Counted from the stretch's first letter, positions 36,856 to 45,710 are shown. The stretch is DNA of 64,000 bases from an uncultured Aquimarina sp. (GCA_947496705.1 CANMDW010000001.1:124001-188000); one strand, 5' to 3'. Made by a program: numbers and translations. Notes: generated by a model from the letters alone, not told the origin.

Positions 36856-37770
36856 ATGAAAAATATCCATCGATTTAATACAATTAGTGAATTTCATAAG
36901 TACAGTAATTTACCAAAACCCGAACATCCATTAATAAGTTTGGTTGATTATAGCCAAGTAAACTATCCAACAACCTCCGACGAAATTAAATGGGTGCAAA
37001 ATTTTTATTCTATTGGATTAAAACGAAATGTGAATGGAAAATTTAACTACGGACAACAAAAATACGATTTTGATGAAGGCGTATTGGCGTTTGTTTCTCC
37101 ACAGCAAATTCTTACTATAGAAATAAATCAAAATGTAGAAGTAAACGCATCTGGGTGGCTATTGCTTATTCACCCAGATTTTTTGTGGAATACACCATTA
37201 GCAAAAACCATTAAAAACTATGATTTCTTTGGCTATTCTGTAAATGAAGCACTTTTCTTATCAGAAAAAGAAGAGATAATTATTGTAGACATCCTCAAAA
37301 ACATCCAACGAGAATATCAATCCAATATCGACAAGTTCAGTGAAAGTATTATCATCGCACAAATTGAATTATTACTCAACTATGGCGAACGCTATTATGA
37401 ACGTCAGTTTATTACCCGAAAAATTACGAATCACCAAATTTTAATAAAATTGGAAGAAACATTAAATGAATATTTCAATAAAGAAAATGCTATTAACAAA
37501 GGAATTCCAACGGTTAAGCAAATTTCTGAGACATTAAACCTTTCGCCTAACTATTTGAGCAGTATGCTAAAAGTAATAACCGGACAAAGTACGCAGCAGC
37601 ATATTCATAATAAACTGATTGATAAGGCCAAAGAAAAACTTTCTACTACCGACCTTTCGGTAAGTGAAATTGCCTACGAATTGGGTTTTGAACATCCTGC
37701 ATCATTTAGTAAATTATTTAAGAATAAAACCAATAGTTCTCCTATTAAGTTTAGACAGTCGTTTAATTGA
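36856..37770 (+). CDS. AraC family transcriptional regulator
   Basis: A 304-residue regulator. The N-terminal 190 residues form a sensor domain with ISLVDYSQVNY and a beta-rich cupin-like pattern (GVLAFVSPQQILTIE). The C-terminal AraC HTH region contains the two helix-turn-helix units TVKQISETLNLSPNYLSSML and LSVSEIAYELGFEHPASFSK, ending KFRQSFN. It lies 17 bp after the SnoaL/Atu4866 gene and probably controls the SDR unit in which it sits; the inducer is unknown. Confidence 0.88.
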   Translation: MKNIHRFNTISEFHKYSNLPKPEHPLISLVDYSQVNYPTTSDEIKWVQNFYSIGLKRNVNGKFNYGQQKYDFDEGVLAFVSPQQILTIEINQNVEVNASGWLLLIHPDFLWNTPLAKTIKNYDFFGYSVNEALFLSEKEEIIIVDILKNIQREYQSNIDKFSESIIIAQIELLLNYGERYYERQFITRKITNHQILIKLEETLNEYFNKENAINKGIPTVKQISETLNLSPNYLSSMLKVITGQSTQQHIHNKLIDKAKEKLSTTDLSVSEIAYELGFEHPASFSKLFKNKTNSSPIKFRQSFN

Positions 37771-37845
37771 AAAAAACACTACTTCTAACAATATGGATTT
37801 ACAGATAAGAGTTTTACAGTATAGTATGATTATATAGAAAAAAGC

Positions 37846-37938
37846 ATGAAGAATCTGATTAAAGAAAAAGTAGCCGTTATTACGGGAGCAAGCAGTGGTG
37901 TTGGAAAAACCATAGCCATTGAATTATCTAAGAAATGA
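37846..37938 (+). pseudogene. Truncated SDR remnant
   Basis: A 30-residue frame, MKNLIKEKVAVITGASSGVG followed by KTIAIELSKK and TGA, is the exact N-terminal Rossmann segment of a short-chain dehydrogenase. The stop and lack of any continuing SDR frame downstream (the next gene is opposite in direction) show the rest is lost. It is a remnant of a second SDR gene, different in sequence from the one at 35221. Confidence 0.75.
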
Positions 37939-37953
37939 ATATTAGAGTCTCAA

Positions 37954-38853
37954 CTAAAATTTTCTATATTGAGAAGGTGAAATCTGCAACTGTTTTTTGA
38001 AAAAAGTACTAAAATGTGATGGGCCGTCAAATCCCAAATTATATGCAATTTCAGCTATTGCCCAAGAGCTATGACGCAACATTATTTTTGCTTCTTTCAA
38101 TAACCTATCTGCAATGATTTCGGAAGTTGTTTTTTGCGTAGTTTCTTTGACCGATTTATTCAGATGATTTACGTGTACAGCCATTTGCTCGGCAAAATCG
38201 GAAGCAGTTCGTAATTTTATTCCATCTATGGTATTCCTAATTGGAAATTGACTTTCTAAAAGTTCAGTGAACAACGAAGTAATTCTATTGGCGGCATTTA
38301 CCTTTTCTACAATAACATTTTCAGTAGGACGTATTTTTAGAGCGTCATGAATTACCTGAAAAATTAAGTTTCTGAGCACATCATCCTTGAATTCAAAATC
38401 AGATTTTTTTTCATTTACTATTTGCTTAAAAACATGTTCAAGTTTATCGACTTCTGATTTGTGTAATTCAAACACTGGGTATCCACCTGGTTTGAAAAAC
38501 GGATATTTTTTTAAATCTCCATAATTTGCAAAAAAAGTCTCGGTAAAAATACAACTGTACCCCGTTTGTTTTGTTTTTAAAGGTTCCCAATTATAAGGAA
38601 TTAGTGGCCCGGCAAAGAGTAATCCATGTTCTAAAATTTCAAAACTTTTATCTGCATAATGGATTTTACTCTTCCCATTAACCAAGCATATTTTAAAATA
38701 ATCTTTTCTTCCATATGCAACTGCTTTGGTGTCATCAGCTTTATAATTTTCAATCCTAAACACATTAAAATGCCCTTCTTCATGTCTTAAGTCAACAGAT
38801 TTAAGAAAAGGGCGATTGGCATAATATTCTTCTAATGTCTCCGGTTTTTCCAT
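37954..38853 (-). CDS. AraC family transcriptional regulator
   Basis: A 299-residue regulator from ATG 38853 (MEKPETLEEYY); an ATG at 38910 would add 19 residues. The N-terminal cupin-like sensor (about 20-170) has GRKDYFKICLVNGKSKI and GPLIPYNWEP. The C-terminal HTH_18 region has the helices KLRTASDFAEQMAVHVNHLN and SWAIAEIAYNLGFDGPSHFS, ending SPSQYRKF. It is divergent or convergent with different neighbours: downstream is the SDR remnant and upstream, 138 bp away, is the SnoaL-like gene on the same strand. Confidence 0.88.
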   Translation of the reverse strand: MEKPETLEEYYANRPFLKSVDLRHEEGHFNVFRIENYKADDTKAVAYGRKDYFKICLVNGKSKIHYADKSFEILEHGLLFAGPLIPYNWEPLKTKQTGYSCIFTETFFANYGDLKKYPFFKPGGYPVFELHKSEVDKLEHVFKQIVNEKKSDFEFKDDVLRNLIFQVIHDALKIRPTENVIVEKVNAANRITSLFTELLESQFPIRNTIDGIKLRTASDFAEQMAVHVNHLNKSVKETTQKTTSEIIADRLLKEAKIMLRHSSWAIAEIAYNLGFDGPSHFSTFFKKQLQISPSQYRKF

Positions 38854-38990
38854 TTTACCGTATCTTATTACCAGGTTCTTTAAAAAACTAAAGTTATTAG
38901 ATAATTGCATACTATAGAATTTAAGCAAGTTAAAAAAAGCCGAAATTTGAATAAAATGAATCCCGGCTTTTTACATGCTTTGATTAAAAT

Positions 38991-39434
38991 TTATCCTTGT
39001 AGAAAATCACTCATTGGTGCATTAATTGCTTCCATTGCTACCAATGGATTCCAAAAATCTACATATCGTATAATTTTGCCTTCAGTATCGGTTGTAACAA
39101 CTGATATATATGTTTGATTGTAGGGATTCCCTGTGCTAATGGCATGACCATTACTGGAAAATTCTGCTATAACCAATGTAGGTTCTTCAGTTAAATGAAA
39201 ATGAAGCTTCTCGAAGTCAACTTTGAAATGCTTTGGAAAATTCTGCATATACTCATACAAGTCCTTTTTGCCTTTTACAGACTTAGGGAAATCGGATGGA
39301 GCATAAGGAAAATCCAATATTCCATCTTCTGTAAATAGATCAACCCATTCTTTTATACGCCCAGAGGATAAATATTTTAAATGATTTTTAAAAGTCATTT
39401 GAGCGTCTTTTCTGATTTGTTCTTTTGTGTTCAT
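38991..39434 (-). CDS. SnoaL/PhzB-like (NTF2 fold) protein
   Basis: A 147-residue cone-fold protein of the NTF2 superfamily, close in style to PhzA/PhzB and SnoaL. The recognisable core is SGRIKEWVDLFTEDGILDFP near 25-44 and VVTTDTEGKIIRYVDFWNPL near 112-131. Such proteins are isomerases, cyclases or hydrolases acting on small hydrophobic ligands, or binding proteins. Its function is unknown. It lies upstream of the AraC gene on the same strand. Confidence 0.82.
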   Translation of the reverse strand: MNTKEQIRKDAQMTFKNHLKYLSSGRIKEWVDLFTEDGILDFPYAPSDFPKSVKGKKDLYEYMQNFPKHFKVDFEKLHFHLTEEPTLVIAEFSSNGHAISTGNPYNQTYISVVTTDTEGKIIRYVDFWNPLVAMEAINAPMSDFLQG

Positions 39435-39462
39435 GATTTCTATTTTTTATTATTATTGACTA

Positions 39463-39598
39463 ATACCAAACAAACATTGAAATAAACCTTATAATTCGTT
39501 TCTATCATACTTATATTTCATAATAAAATAAAACCGTAGCTAAGGCTATGCTTGGATTTTCTTATTTATTTAAGCTTATTTCAAAATTCATTTGGTAT
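39463..39598. repeat. 136-bp inverted-repeat element ATACCAAA...TTTGGTAT
   Basis: ATACCAAA (39463-39470) and TTTGGTAT (39591-39598) bound a segment whose arms match further with mismatches (TTGAAATAA near one end, TTATTTCAA near the other). A short stem TAGC/GCTA lies near the centre. No coding frame. A similar ATACCAAAT...GGGTAT palindrome occurs upstream of tdk (about 17653-17685). It looks MITE-like. Confidence 0.65.
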
Positions 39599-39795
39599 AA
39601 CAATTAACCCTGCAGGAATTATTTTTTATAGGAACCAAAATTAGGGCAGTTTATATCCTTGCTGTTTGGAAAAATCAAAGGAATACTTTCAAAAATCAAT
39701 CAATCGTGCTATCAGATTCATTTTTTCACTTTTTAAAACTTAAAGTAACCCTGAGATGGCATTTTAATCACTCATTGAGTCTTGAAGATTTTAAA

Positions 39796-39815
39796 AAAAA
39801 AGTTTAAACCACTTC
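39796..39815 (-). repeat. Dispersed AT-rich repeat copy, reversed
   Basis: AAAAAAGTTTAAACCACTTC is identical to the right end of the 32974-33203 element. No partner end is seen within 300 bp. It lies between 39435 and 39891, a 457-bp gap with no gene apart from this repeat and the inverted-repeat element. Confidence 0.7.
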
Positions 39816-39891
39816 TTATATAAGAAGTAATTAACAGCCTTATTTAAAAATGAAAATTCGTAACTTTCCTGCAGATAAATAATTTGCCTTA

Positions 39892-40899
39892 ATGTTAACA
39901 AATCAACTTTTATTAGTGCTGGCTTCTTTAGGTCTGGCGCAAGGCATCCTTCTATCCTTTTATCTCTTAACACTAAAAAGAGGAGATAGAAAAGCAACTA
40001 TTTTTTTGGGATTAGCGCTGTTGGGTCTTACCATAAGAATAGGTAAATCGGTAGTAGATTATTATATTCCTTTAGCAGCTTGGCAACGTAATATTGGAAT
40101 TTCAGGAATCTTTATTACGGGGCCTTTTTTATGGTTTTACGGAAGGGCTTTGCTAAACAAAAATGAGCGATTTAATACTTTGAATTATCTCCACCTTATT
40201 CCTTTTATACTTTTCATTTCATTTGTTACCATTATTCCTAGTAACGGAAGTTTTGAATCATATTGGAATTATGGTTTAGTGGTTTTACATCTTGCTATTT
40301 ATTTATTCCTATCCTTTAGATTATTGTTTTTAAAACGTATAGAAACCCAAAGAAGGGTGTATATATGGTATCGTAATATATTGATTGGTTCCATATGTAT
40401 TTGGGGATTTTATTTGGCAAACTTTCTCAATATAACACCTTACTATATTAGTGGTCCTATATTTTACACGTTCTTAATATATTCATTTTCATATCTTTTC
40501 TTAAAGCGCACTAACCTAAACTTAGAAAAATATGAAAGCTCAAAACTCGATAAGAAAAGCTCTAAAGAATTGCTTGAAAACGTGAAAAGGCTTTTTATAA
40601 ATGGGCACATGTTTTTAGATTCAAATATAACAGTAAATACTGTTGCTGTGAAATTATCGGTTTCCTCCAGAGATGTTTCTCAAGCGATTAACGAAAATCT
40701 AAACCAAAATTTTTATGAGTTTGTGAATAGTTATCGAATTGAGAATGCAAAACAACTTCTTAAGAATAAAAAATATGAGAATGAAAAAATGCAGACAATA
40801 GCATTTGACTCTGGTTTCAGTAACATCACATCTTTTAACCTAGCATTCAAAAAAATCACCAAATTAACTCCTACTGAGTTTCGTAAACAATCCTGCTAA
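39892..40899 (+). CDS. Membrane-anchored AraC-type regulator (7TM sensor)
   Basis: A 335-residue protein with seven predicted membrane helices in the first 205 residues (for example LLLVLASLGLAQGILLSFYL, FLGLALLGLTIRIGKSVVDY, FILFISFVTII) and a cytosolic AraC HTH_18 domain after residue about 235 (NTVAVKLSVSSRDVSQAINE, MQTIAFDSGFSNITSFNLAF, TPTEFRKQ). This layout is frequent in Bacteroidota. It probably senses a lipophilic or membrane signal and regulates nearby genes; the target is unknown. The ankyrin gene follows 136 bp later. Confidence 0.88.
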   Translation: MLTNQLLLVLASLGLAQGILLSFYLLTLKRGDRKATIFLGLALLGLTIRIGKSVVDYYIPLAAWQRNIGISGIFITGPFLWFYGRALLNKNERFNTLNYLHLIPFILFISFVTIIPSNGSFESYWNYGLVVLHLAIYLFLSFRLLFLKRIETQRRVYIWYRNILIGSICIWGFYLANFLNITPYYISGPIFYTFLIYSFSYLFLKRTNLNLEKYESSKLDKKSSKELLENVKRLFINGHMFLDSNITVNTVAVKLSVSSRDVSQAINENLNQNFYEFVNSYRIENAKQLLKNKKYENEKMQTIAFDSGFSNITSFNLAFKKITKLTPTEFRKQSC

Positions 40900-41035
40900 A
40901 GTAATTTTCGTTTTAAAATACGTGTTCATTAAAGACTATAAACAGGTATTTCCTGAAATTTGATACTGATTAGATTTTTTGATTCAAAAGAATCATGTGA
41001 TTCTTAGTATTGATACAAACAATAATTCAAAAACA

Positions 41036-41536
41036 ATGAACAGAAAAACATTTTTAACAGGTTGTATAGGAACTCTTACAATCTCATCTTTAGCACCAAC
41101 CTATGCGTTTTCAGGAGTTTTTAAAGAACAAGACCCGCTAGATGTAAAATTAGTAAAAGACTTTGTAGTTGCCGGTCATAAAAATCTACCATTGGTTAAA
41201 GAAATGCTAAACGAATATCCAAACCTTATTTATAGTCGCTACGATTGGGGGAATGGAGATTTTGAGGAAGCGATCGAAGGTGCTGGTCATCTAGGCAAGA
41301 AAGAGATAGCAAATTATCTAATATCTCAAGGCGCAAGGGTTAATTTATTTGTGCTTACAATGTTAGGAAAGACAGAGCTGGTTACACCGGTTCTAGACGA
41401 ATTTCCCGAGTTAATATTTGCAAAAGGACCACATGGATTTACTTTATTACACCATGCAAAAGTGGGAGAAGCAGATGTCCTTTATGATTATTTAATAGAT
41501 AAAGGATTAAAGAAAACTCATATAAAAATTAAATAA
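41036..41536 (+). CDS. Exported ankyrin-repeat protein
   Basis: A 166-residue protein from ATG 41036; a TTG at 40979 in the same frame is a less likely start. The N-terminus (MNRKTFLTGCIGTLTISSLA) is a signal peptide of lipoprotein or Tat-like type, though not twin-arginine. Ankyrin-like helical pairs follow: FVVAGHKNLPLVKEMLNEYP, EAIEGAGHLGKKEIANYLIS, VLTMLGKTELVTPVLDEFP, TLLHHAKVGEADVLYDYLID. Possible protein-binding role in the periplasm. It lies next to the 7TM AraC gene and may be its target. Confidence 0.8.
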   Translation: MNRKTFLTGCIGTLTISSLAPTYAFSGVFKEQDPLDVKLVKDFVVAGHKNLPLVKEMLNEYPNLIYSRYDWGNGDFEEAIEGAGHLGKKEIANYLISQGARVNLFVLTMLGKTELVTPVLDEFPELIFAKGPHGFTLLHHAKVGEADVLYDYLIDKGLKKTHIKIK

Positions 41537-41700
41537 AAATTTTGCCAAAAATTGATAGTTTTAAAAGTTGATACTAAAGATTTAATAAGTCTAAATTTAA
41601 TTGTAGTATGTCTATAAAAACGATGAATAGATCTGTAAATTAAACGCTGTCTGAGGTTTAATCCCTCATCGAGGGTCTAATTCCCCGAGGCTTGTCTGTC

Positions 41701-41741
41701 GATCCAGGCAGGCTTGCCTGCCGATCCAGGCAGGCTTGCCT
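41701..41741. repeat. 22-bp tandem duplication with palindromic units
   Basis: GATCCAGGCAGGCTTGCCT occurs at 41701-41719 and 41723-41741, period 22 bp. Each unit contains the inverted pair AGGCA/TGCCT. Copies of this GC-rich motif type also occur near 11780 and 33010. Two units and no spacers mean it is not a CRISPR. Confidence 0.75.
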
Positions 41742-41847
41742 CGAAAACAAAATATTTTTTCGGAAACATACCTCGTGAGCTTGCTCCGAGGTTGTTGATT
41801 TTATAAAAAATGAATATCAGTGGTTTGTAACCATTCCGTAACCCTCT

Positions 41848-41948
41848 AAAAAAACAACCCCCGGGTAACTACTCCCGGGGGTCTGAATTGAAACTTAGTA
41901 GTAGTATTTAACACAAACTCAACTTATACTAATTATGATCGTTTCAAT
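41848..41948 (-). ncRNA. Candidate structured RNA module, copy 1, with terminator
   Basis: On the minus strand: ATTGAAAC (41948-41941) pairs with GTTTCAAT (41894-41887) around a loop containing TAAGTTGAGTTT, followed by the hairpin ACCCCCGGG/CCCGGGGGT (41882-41874 with 41865-41857) and then seven T near 41854-41848. That is the layout of a small RNA ending in an intrinsic terminator. A second module of like order is at 42257-42348. It lies downstream of the TonB-receptor operon on the same strand, so it may be a 3'UTR element rather than an independent gene. Confidence 0.45.
41857..41882 (-). terminator. Strong GC hairpin, intrinsic terminator on minus strand
   Basis: Perfect 9-bp stem, 8-nt loop, with TTGTTTTTTT following on the minus strand (complement of 41857-41848). 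On the plus strand there is no T tract. Closes either the candidate RNA or a long 3'UTR of the receptor operon. Confidence 0.75.
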
Positions 41949-42256
41949 TATATCGTTTAATACGATTATATTTTATGCCGCGAATATAAGCGGTATCTCT
42001 TTATTTTCTATGTCTTTTTTTGATGTTAATTCACATTTAATAATCTCATAATGCTCTGATAAAATCATTGTATTTAACTCATTGAAAATCAATTTACATT
42101 CCATTTTCGAGGGAAATTTCAGTTTTTCAACATCATATTCTCAGTGGTTTTTGTCATTAATCTAAAATTAGTATGTTATACTATTGTAAATCAATCAAAT
42201 TTTATACCAAACAGTGATTATTTTGCCTTTATTATTGAAATAATATATAACTTTAA

Positions 42257-42348
42257 TATCCCCCGAAAAGATATCCCGGGGGATAAAATTGAAACAAACT
42301 ACATGTCATATAAACTCAACTTAAATATAATAACTATGATGCTTCAAT
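42257..42348 (-). ncRNA. Candidate structured RNA module, copy 2
   Basis: Same order as copy 1, 401 bp upstream on the minus strand: ATTGAAGC (42348-42341) pairs with GTTTCAAT (42295-42288), TAAGTTGAGTTT in the loop (42323-42312), then the hairpin TATCCCCCG/CGGGGGATA (42285-42277 with 42265-42257). The change to G in the stem keeps a G-U pair on the minus strand but would be an A-C mismatch on the plus strand, favouring minus-strand RNA. No T tract follows. Confidence 0.4.
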
Positions 42349-42368
42349 TAATTACTTGCTGTTTTTTT

Positions 42369-42944
42369 CTATTCAATAGTAATAGGAAATGATTGAGCAA
42401 TATCTGTGTCGCCACCTGCGTCTGATAATGTACCGTCATTAGGTTTTTTTAGTTTATGTCGTAGTGTAACTGTAAACGTTCCTGTACTGGCATCTGTGGT
42501 TACTAACTCAAATTTAATTCCGACAGGGTTTGTCACGCTACCTCCTTCATTGTAATCTCTCTCTGTATCAGCATACGAAGTCGTAATATTAAGATCACCC
42601 GAAGATTCAAAAAAGAACTGATGTTCATCTGCTTCTCTTTCAATCTCTTCGTTTACAATATCTGCAGGACTTACTGATTCATCTTGCAGCACTATTTCTC
42701 CACTATATGTAGTATTTGCTGCCAAATTTCCTGAAACAGTTACCACTGGCGCTGTTGGACCATCTACTCCATCCTCATCAAAAGATTTTAATATAATTGT
42801 ATTGTTTCCTGAAGTTAAAGTAATTGTCATCGTAGTAATTAACTCCTCAGGATTAATTACACTTGGTGCATCATCATCGTCTGAGCAGGAAAAAAATAAA
42901 ATACTTGCGATAGTTAGCATTGATAAAAATTTGCATGTGTTCAT
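42369..42944 (-). CDS. Lipoprotein of the receptor operon
   Basis: A 191-residue lipoprotein: the signal ends FFSCSDDDD, with the lipidated Cys20 followed by an acidic run typical of Bacteroidota surface lipoproteins. The mature part is beta-rich (TMTITLTSGNNTIILKSF, SGEIVLQDESVSPADIVNEE) and ends GTFTVTLRHKLKKPNDGTL with AGGDTDIAQSFPITIE. Homologues are, from memory, often called type 1 periplasmic binding fold proteins and lie beside TonB receptors. It starts 11 bp after the receptor stop and probably works with the receptor as a surface ligand binder. Confidence 0.85.
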   Translation of the reverse strand: MNTCKFLSMLTIASILFFSCSDDDDAPSVINPEELITTMTITLTSGNNTIILKSFDEDGVDGPTAPVVTVSGNLAANTTYSGEIVLQDESVSPADIVNEEIEREADEHQFFFESSGDLNITTSYADTERDYNEGGSVTNPVGIKFELVTTDASTGTFTVTLRHKLKKPNDGTLSDAGGDTDIAQSFPITIE

Positions 42945-42955
42945 TGGTAAAAAAA

Positions 42956-45349
42956 TTAGTAGTTAAAAATTAATCTCAATAAAAAGTTTCTACCTACATC
43001 ATCGGCAAAATAACGTTGTCGATTTAGGTAGTTTCTATAGTTTTCGTTTATTATATTATTAATCGTTACACCCATTTTAAGGCTGTTTTGTTTCCATAAT
43101 GGTAATTCTACATCGATATTGGCGTTTAATAAGTGATATGCAGGCGGTGGAGTATTGATTTCTAAAAGAACATTTTCTCCCTGACGAACAGAGAATACAT
43201 CTATATTAGATGGAAACTCATTTTGTCTAAAATGGTATTGACTTTCTAATGATGCACTCAAACCGAGCCATTCTTTTTTTTGAAATGTAATGCTATTATT
43301 AATATTTGGAGCAGGCATATTAATTAGCGGAATATCATTTTCTGTTTCTTTTCCTTTAACAATAGAGAAACTATGATTAGTTTTCCAGTTATTATGCCAT
43401 TGCACATATACTTTTGCATCTAATCCAAGTAACTGTGCGTTGGTTTGTCGATACTCCCAAACCGGAAAAGCTCCTCTTAATGATAGTTCTATACCTGTGG
43501 GTTCTAAAAGAATGTAATCATTGATAATATTCACATACGGTGCAATTTCCCAACCCCATGTGTCACTGCTTTTTTGAAGTGATAAAGAAATCTTATGAGA
43601 GGTTTCCTGATCGGCTCTTAAATCACCGAGCTCTACTCTTGCTGCAGAATGATGTAAACCATCACTAAACAACTCTGATGGGTTGGGAGCTCTCTGAGCC
43701 AATGCATAATTAAATCGTAGATTATATACCTCCTTAAAACTATAATTTAATCCTGTAGTGGCAGATATATTATGATACTCTAATTTGGGATTTGTTAACC
43801 ACTGTGTTCCAAAATCTTCAATAATTAGATCATTAAAATCAACATCATATCTTCTTTCGTTCCATCTTGTTTTTTGATAAAACTTCTGAGCATCTATTTG
43901 ATTAAAATCATACCGTATTCCTGCATCTATAACCATATTGTCATTAAGATCATATTCTCCTGTCAAAAATACTCCTGCATCATATTTATCATAATCCGGA
44001 ATCAATCGTCTTACTCCTGTTGCAGGGTCAGCAAAGTTCTCCTGGTAACGAAGCATAACTCCAAAATCCAACACATATTCTGAGTTTGCATCAATTTTAA
44101 AATCTGATGTGATAGTATGCGTGGTAAGTTCTAAATCAATACCTGGAATTTTTCTTAGCTCCTCTGATTGTCTAACATCAAATTCTAACCTTTCATTGCG
44201 TTGAAAATCATATTGAGTAGTCCATTTTCCTAATTTTTCGAATCTTTTAAAATATCGCAACCGCCCTAAATGATGTGTTACTTCTTGTCTTGGGTTTTCG
44301 ATATCATATGTAAAATCACGAATAATTGCTGGTTCCTGACTGTTTATAGATTCGATAAGATCATCTACATTACCTATATGAGATGCTGCTAATACTCCTA
44401 TTTCATTATTATAAAAAGAATAATATACATCCCATCCATATGTAAATTTATTTACACCAAAAGAAGCCGAAATTCCTTTTTCAAAAACTCCTGTATTAGA
44501 AAGTATATAGTCTGGGGCTTCTACATCACCAAATCGTTTTACTGTTCCCTGTGCTTTTACAAACCATCCATTTTCATATCCTCTGATGATTTCTGATGAA
44601 ATAGCACCTCCACGGCCATTTGATGCTCCTGTGAGTACTGTTTTTCCTATCAAAGTATCTTTAACAGGTGACTTACTAGGCTCCATAACAATCACCCCAC
44701 CAATAGCATCGCCACCATAACGTAATGCTCCTGCTCCTTTAACCACAGTAACGTTTCCTGCTGTATTGATATCTACATTAGGAGCATGCTCATCTCCCCA
44801 CTCCATATCCTGCATTCTAACTCCGTTATTCATAATAAGAACGCGACTTCCATTAAGTCCCTGGATAATTGGTTTTACAATTGTAGACCCTGTGTTTAAA
44901 GAAGAAACACCAGTAATTTCTCTTAAAGCATCTCCTAAGGATCCACTACTGTATTTTTCTATTACATTTTTATTAATCGTCTCTTCTTGAGAAGAAGAAG
45001 TCTTGTTTGGTTTATCACCATCTACGTTTACTTCTTCTAACTCATTTAAATGATGTTCTAGATAAAAGTTTTTTGATGTAACCTCTTCGATATTAATAGT
45101 AACCACCTGAGAATTACAATCTTCGTGTGAGACTGTAAATGCATATGATATTGCACATAAATTAGTAATGGTATAGTTACCTTCTGTATCTGTAACAATC
45201 ATTTGATCGTTGAATGTAATTTTAGCGCCTTTTAGAGGAACTCCATCATGAAAATCAATTACCTTACCGGTAAGGGTTTTGTCGCAATCTTGTGCTGATG
45301 AAAAAGTTACACCTAAAAGAAACACTATAATAAGAGTGAATCTTTTCAT
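42956..45349 (-). CDS. TonB-dependent receptor, ZnuD-like
   Basis: A 797-residue outer-membrane receptor. I use ATG 45349; a GTG at 45379 is less likely. Signal peptide ends near FSSAQ. Then an N-terminal carboxypeptidase-regulatory-like domain (about 20-105, GKVIDFHDGVPLKGAKITF), a plug domain (GSLGDALREITGVSSLNTGS, RVLIMNNGVRMQDMEWGDEH) and a 22-strand barrel ending LLRLIFNY. LHHSAARVELGDLRADQETS resembles ZnuD-type zinc or heme receptors, so metal uptake is likely. The small Cys/His protein upstream fits this. Confidence 0.92.
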   Translation of the reverse strand: MKRFTLIIVFLLGVTFSSAQDCDKTLTGKVIDFHDGVPLKGAKITFNDQMIVTDTEGNYTITNLCAISYAFTVSHEDCNSQVVTINIEEVTSKNFYLEHHLNELEEVNVDGDKPNKTSSSQEETINKNVIEKYSSGSLGDALREITGVSSLNTGSTIVKPIIQGLNGSRVLIMNNGVRMQDMEWGDEHAPNVDINTAGNVTVVKGAGALRYGGDAIGGVIVMEPSKSPVKDTLIGKTVLTGASNGRGGAISSEIIRGYENGWFVKAQGTVKRFGDVEAPDYILSNTGVFEKGISASFGVNKFTYGWDVYYSFYNNEIGVLAASHIGNVDDLIESINSQEPAIIRDFTYDIENPRQEVTHHLGRLRYFKRFEKLGKWTTQYDFQRNERLEFDVRQSEELRKIPGIDLELTTHTITSDFKIDANSEYVLDFGVMLRYQENFADPATGVRRLIPDYDKYDAGVFLTGEYDLNDNMVIDAGIRYDFNQIDAQKFYQKTRWNERRYDVDFNDLIIEDFGTQWLTNPKLEYHNISATTGLNYSFKEVYNLRFNYALAQRAPNPSELFSDGLHHSAARVELGDLRADQETSHKISLSLQKSSDTWGWEIAPYVNIINDYILLEPTGIELSLRGAFPVWEYRQTNAQLLGLDAKVYVQWHNNWKTNHSFSIVKGKETENDIPLINMPAPNINNSITFQKKEWLGLSASLESQYHFRQNEFPSNIDVFSVRQGENVLLEINTPPPAYHLLNANIDVELPLWKQNSLKMGVTINNIINENYRNYLNRQRYFADDVGRNFLLRLIFNY

Positions 45350-45425
45350 TGAAAATAAAATAATAACGTAAACTAGCACAATGTAATGACACTAGTGTAA
45401 GGACAGTTGTAAAATTAAATTGTAA

Positions 45426-45710
45426 TTAAGCCGTAGGAGGGGCTTTATTTTGAAGTGAGTAGTTTATCTGAGAATCAAAATAGCTTTGTTCATAATTACT
45501 TCTAACAATGTCGGCAGGAATTGAAATTATACAGGGAATTTCTACAATCTCTGTCCCCAAAAACCCATCATCTTGTTTCTCAGAAGAAAGTAGACATATC
45601 TGGCAATCTGTATCACCAGAATCATGGCTCAACATATGTACATCTGCCAATTGTATTATACAAAACAAGGCAAGAAATATAGAAGCAATGATATGTCTGT
45701 TTGACTTCAT
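45426..45710 (-). CDS. Small exported Cys/His protein, first gene of the receptor operon
   Basis: A 94-residue protein from ATG 45710 (an extra upstream hydrophobic frame to 45743 is not needed). A signal-like helix (ASIFLALFCIIQLADVH) is followed by the motif HMLSHDSGDTDCQICLL with two His and Cys-x2-Cys, which looks like a metal-binding site, and by a second Cys in EIPCIISIP. It recalls DUF2946-type proteins next to metal receptors, but the match is partial. It likely helps detect or pass metal to the receptor downstream; 76 bp separate the two. Confidence 0.7.
   Translation of the reverse strand: MKSNRHIIASIFLALFCIIQLADVHMLSHDSGDTDCQICLLSSEKQDDGFLGTEIVEIPCIISIPADIVRSNYEQSYFDSQINYSLQNKAPPTA

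Noticed and set aside
37954..38928. Longer AraC start at 38928
   Set aside because: It would begin at TTG; ATG 38853 gives an N-terminus like other AraC proteins.
41701..41741. Possible CRISPR-like repeat
   Set aside because: Only two units with a 3-bp gap, no unique spacers and no cas genes.
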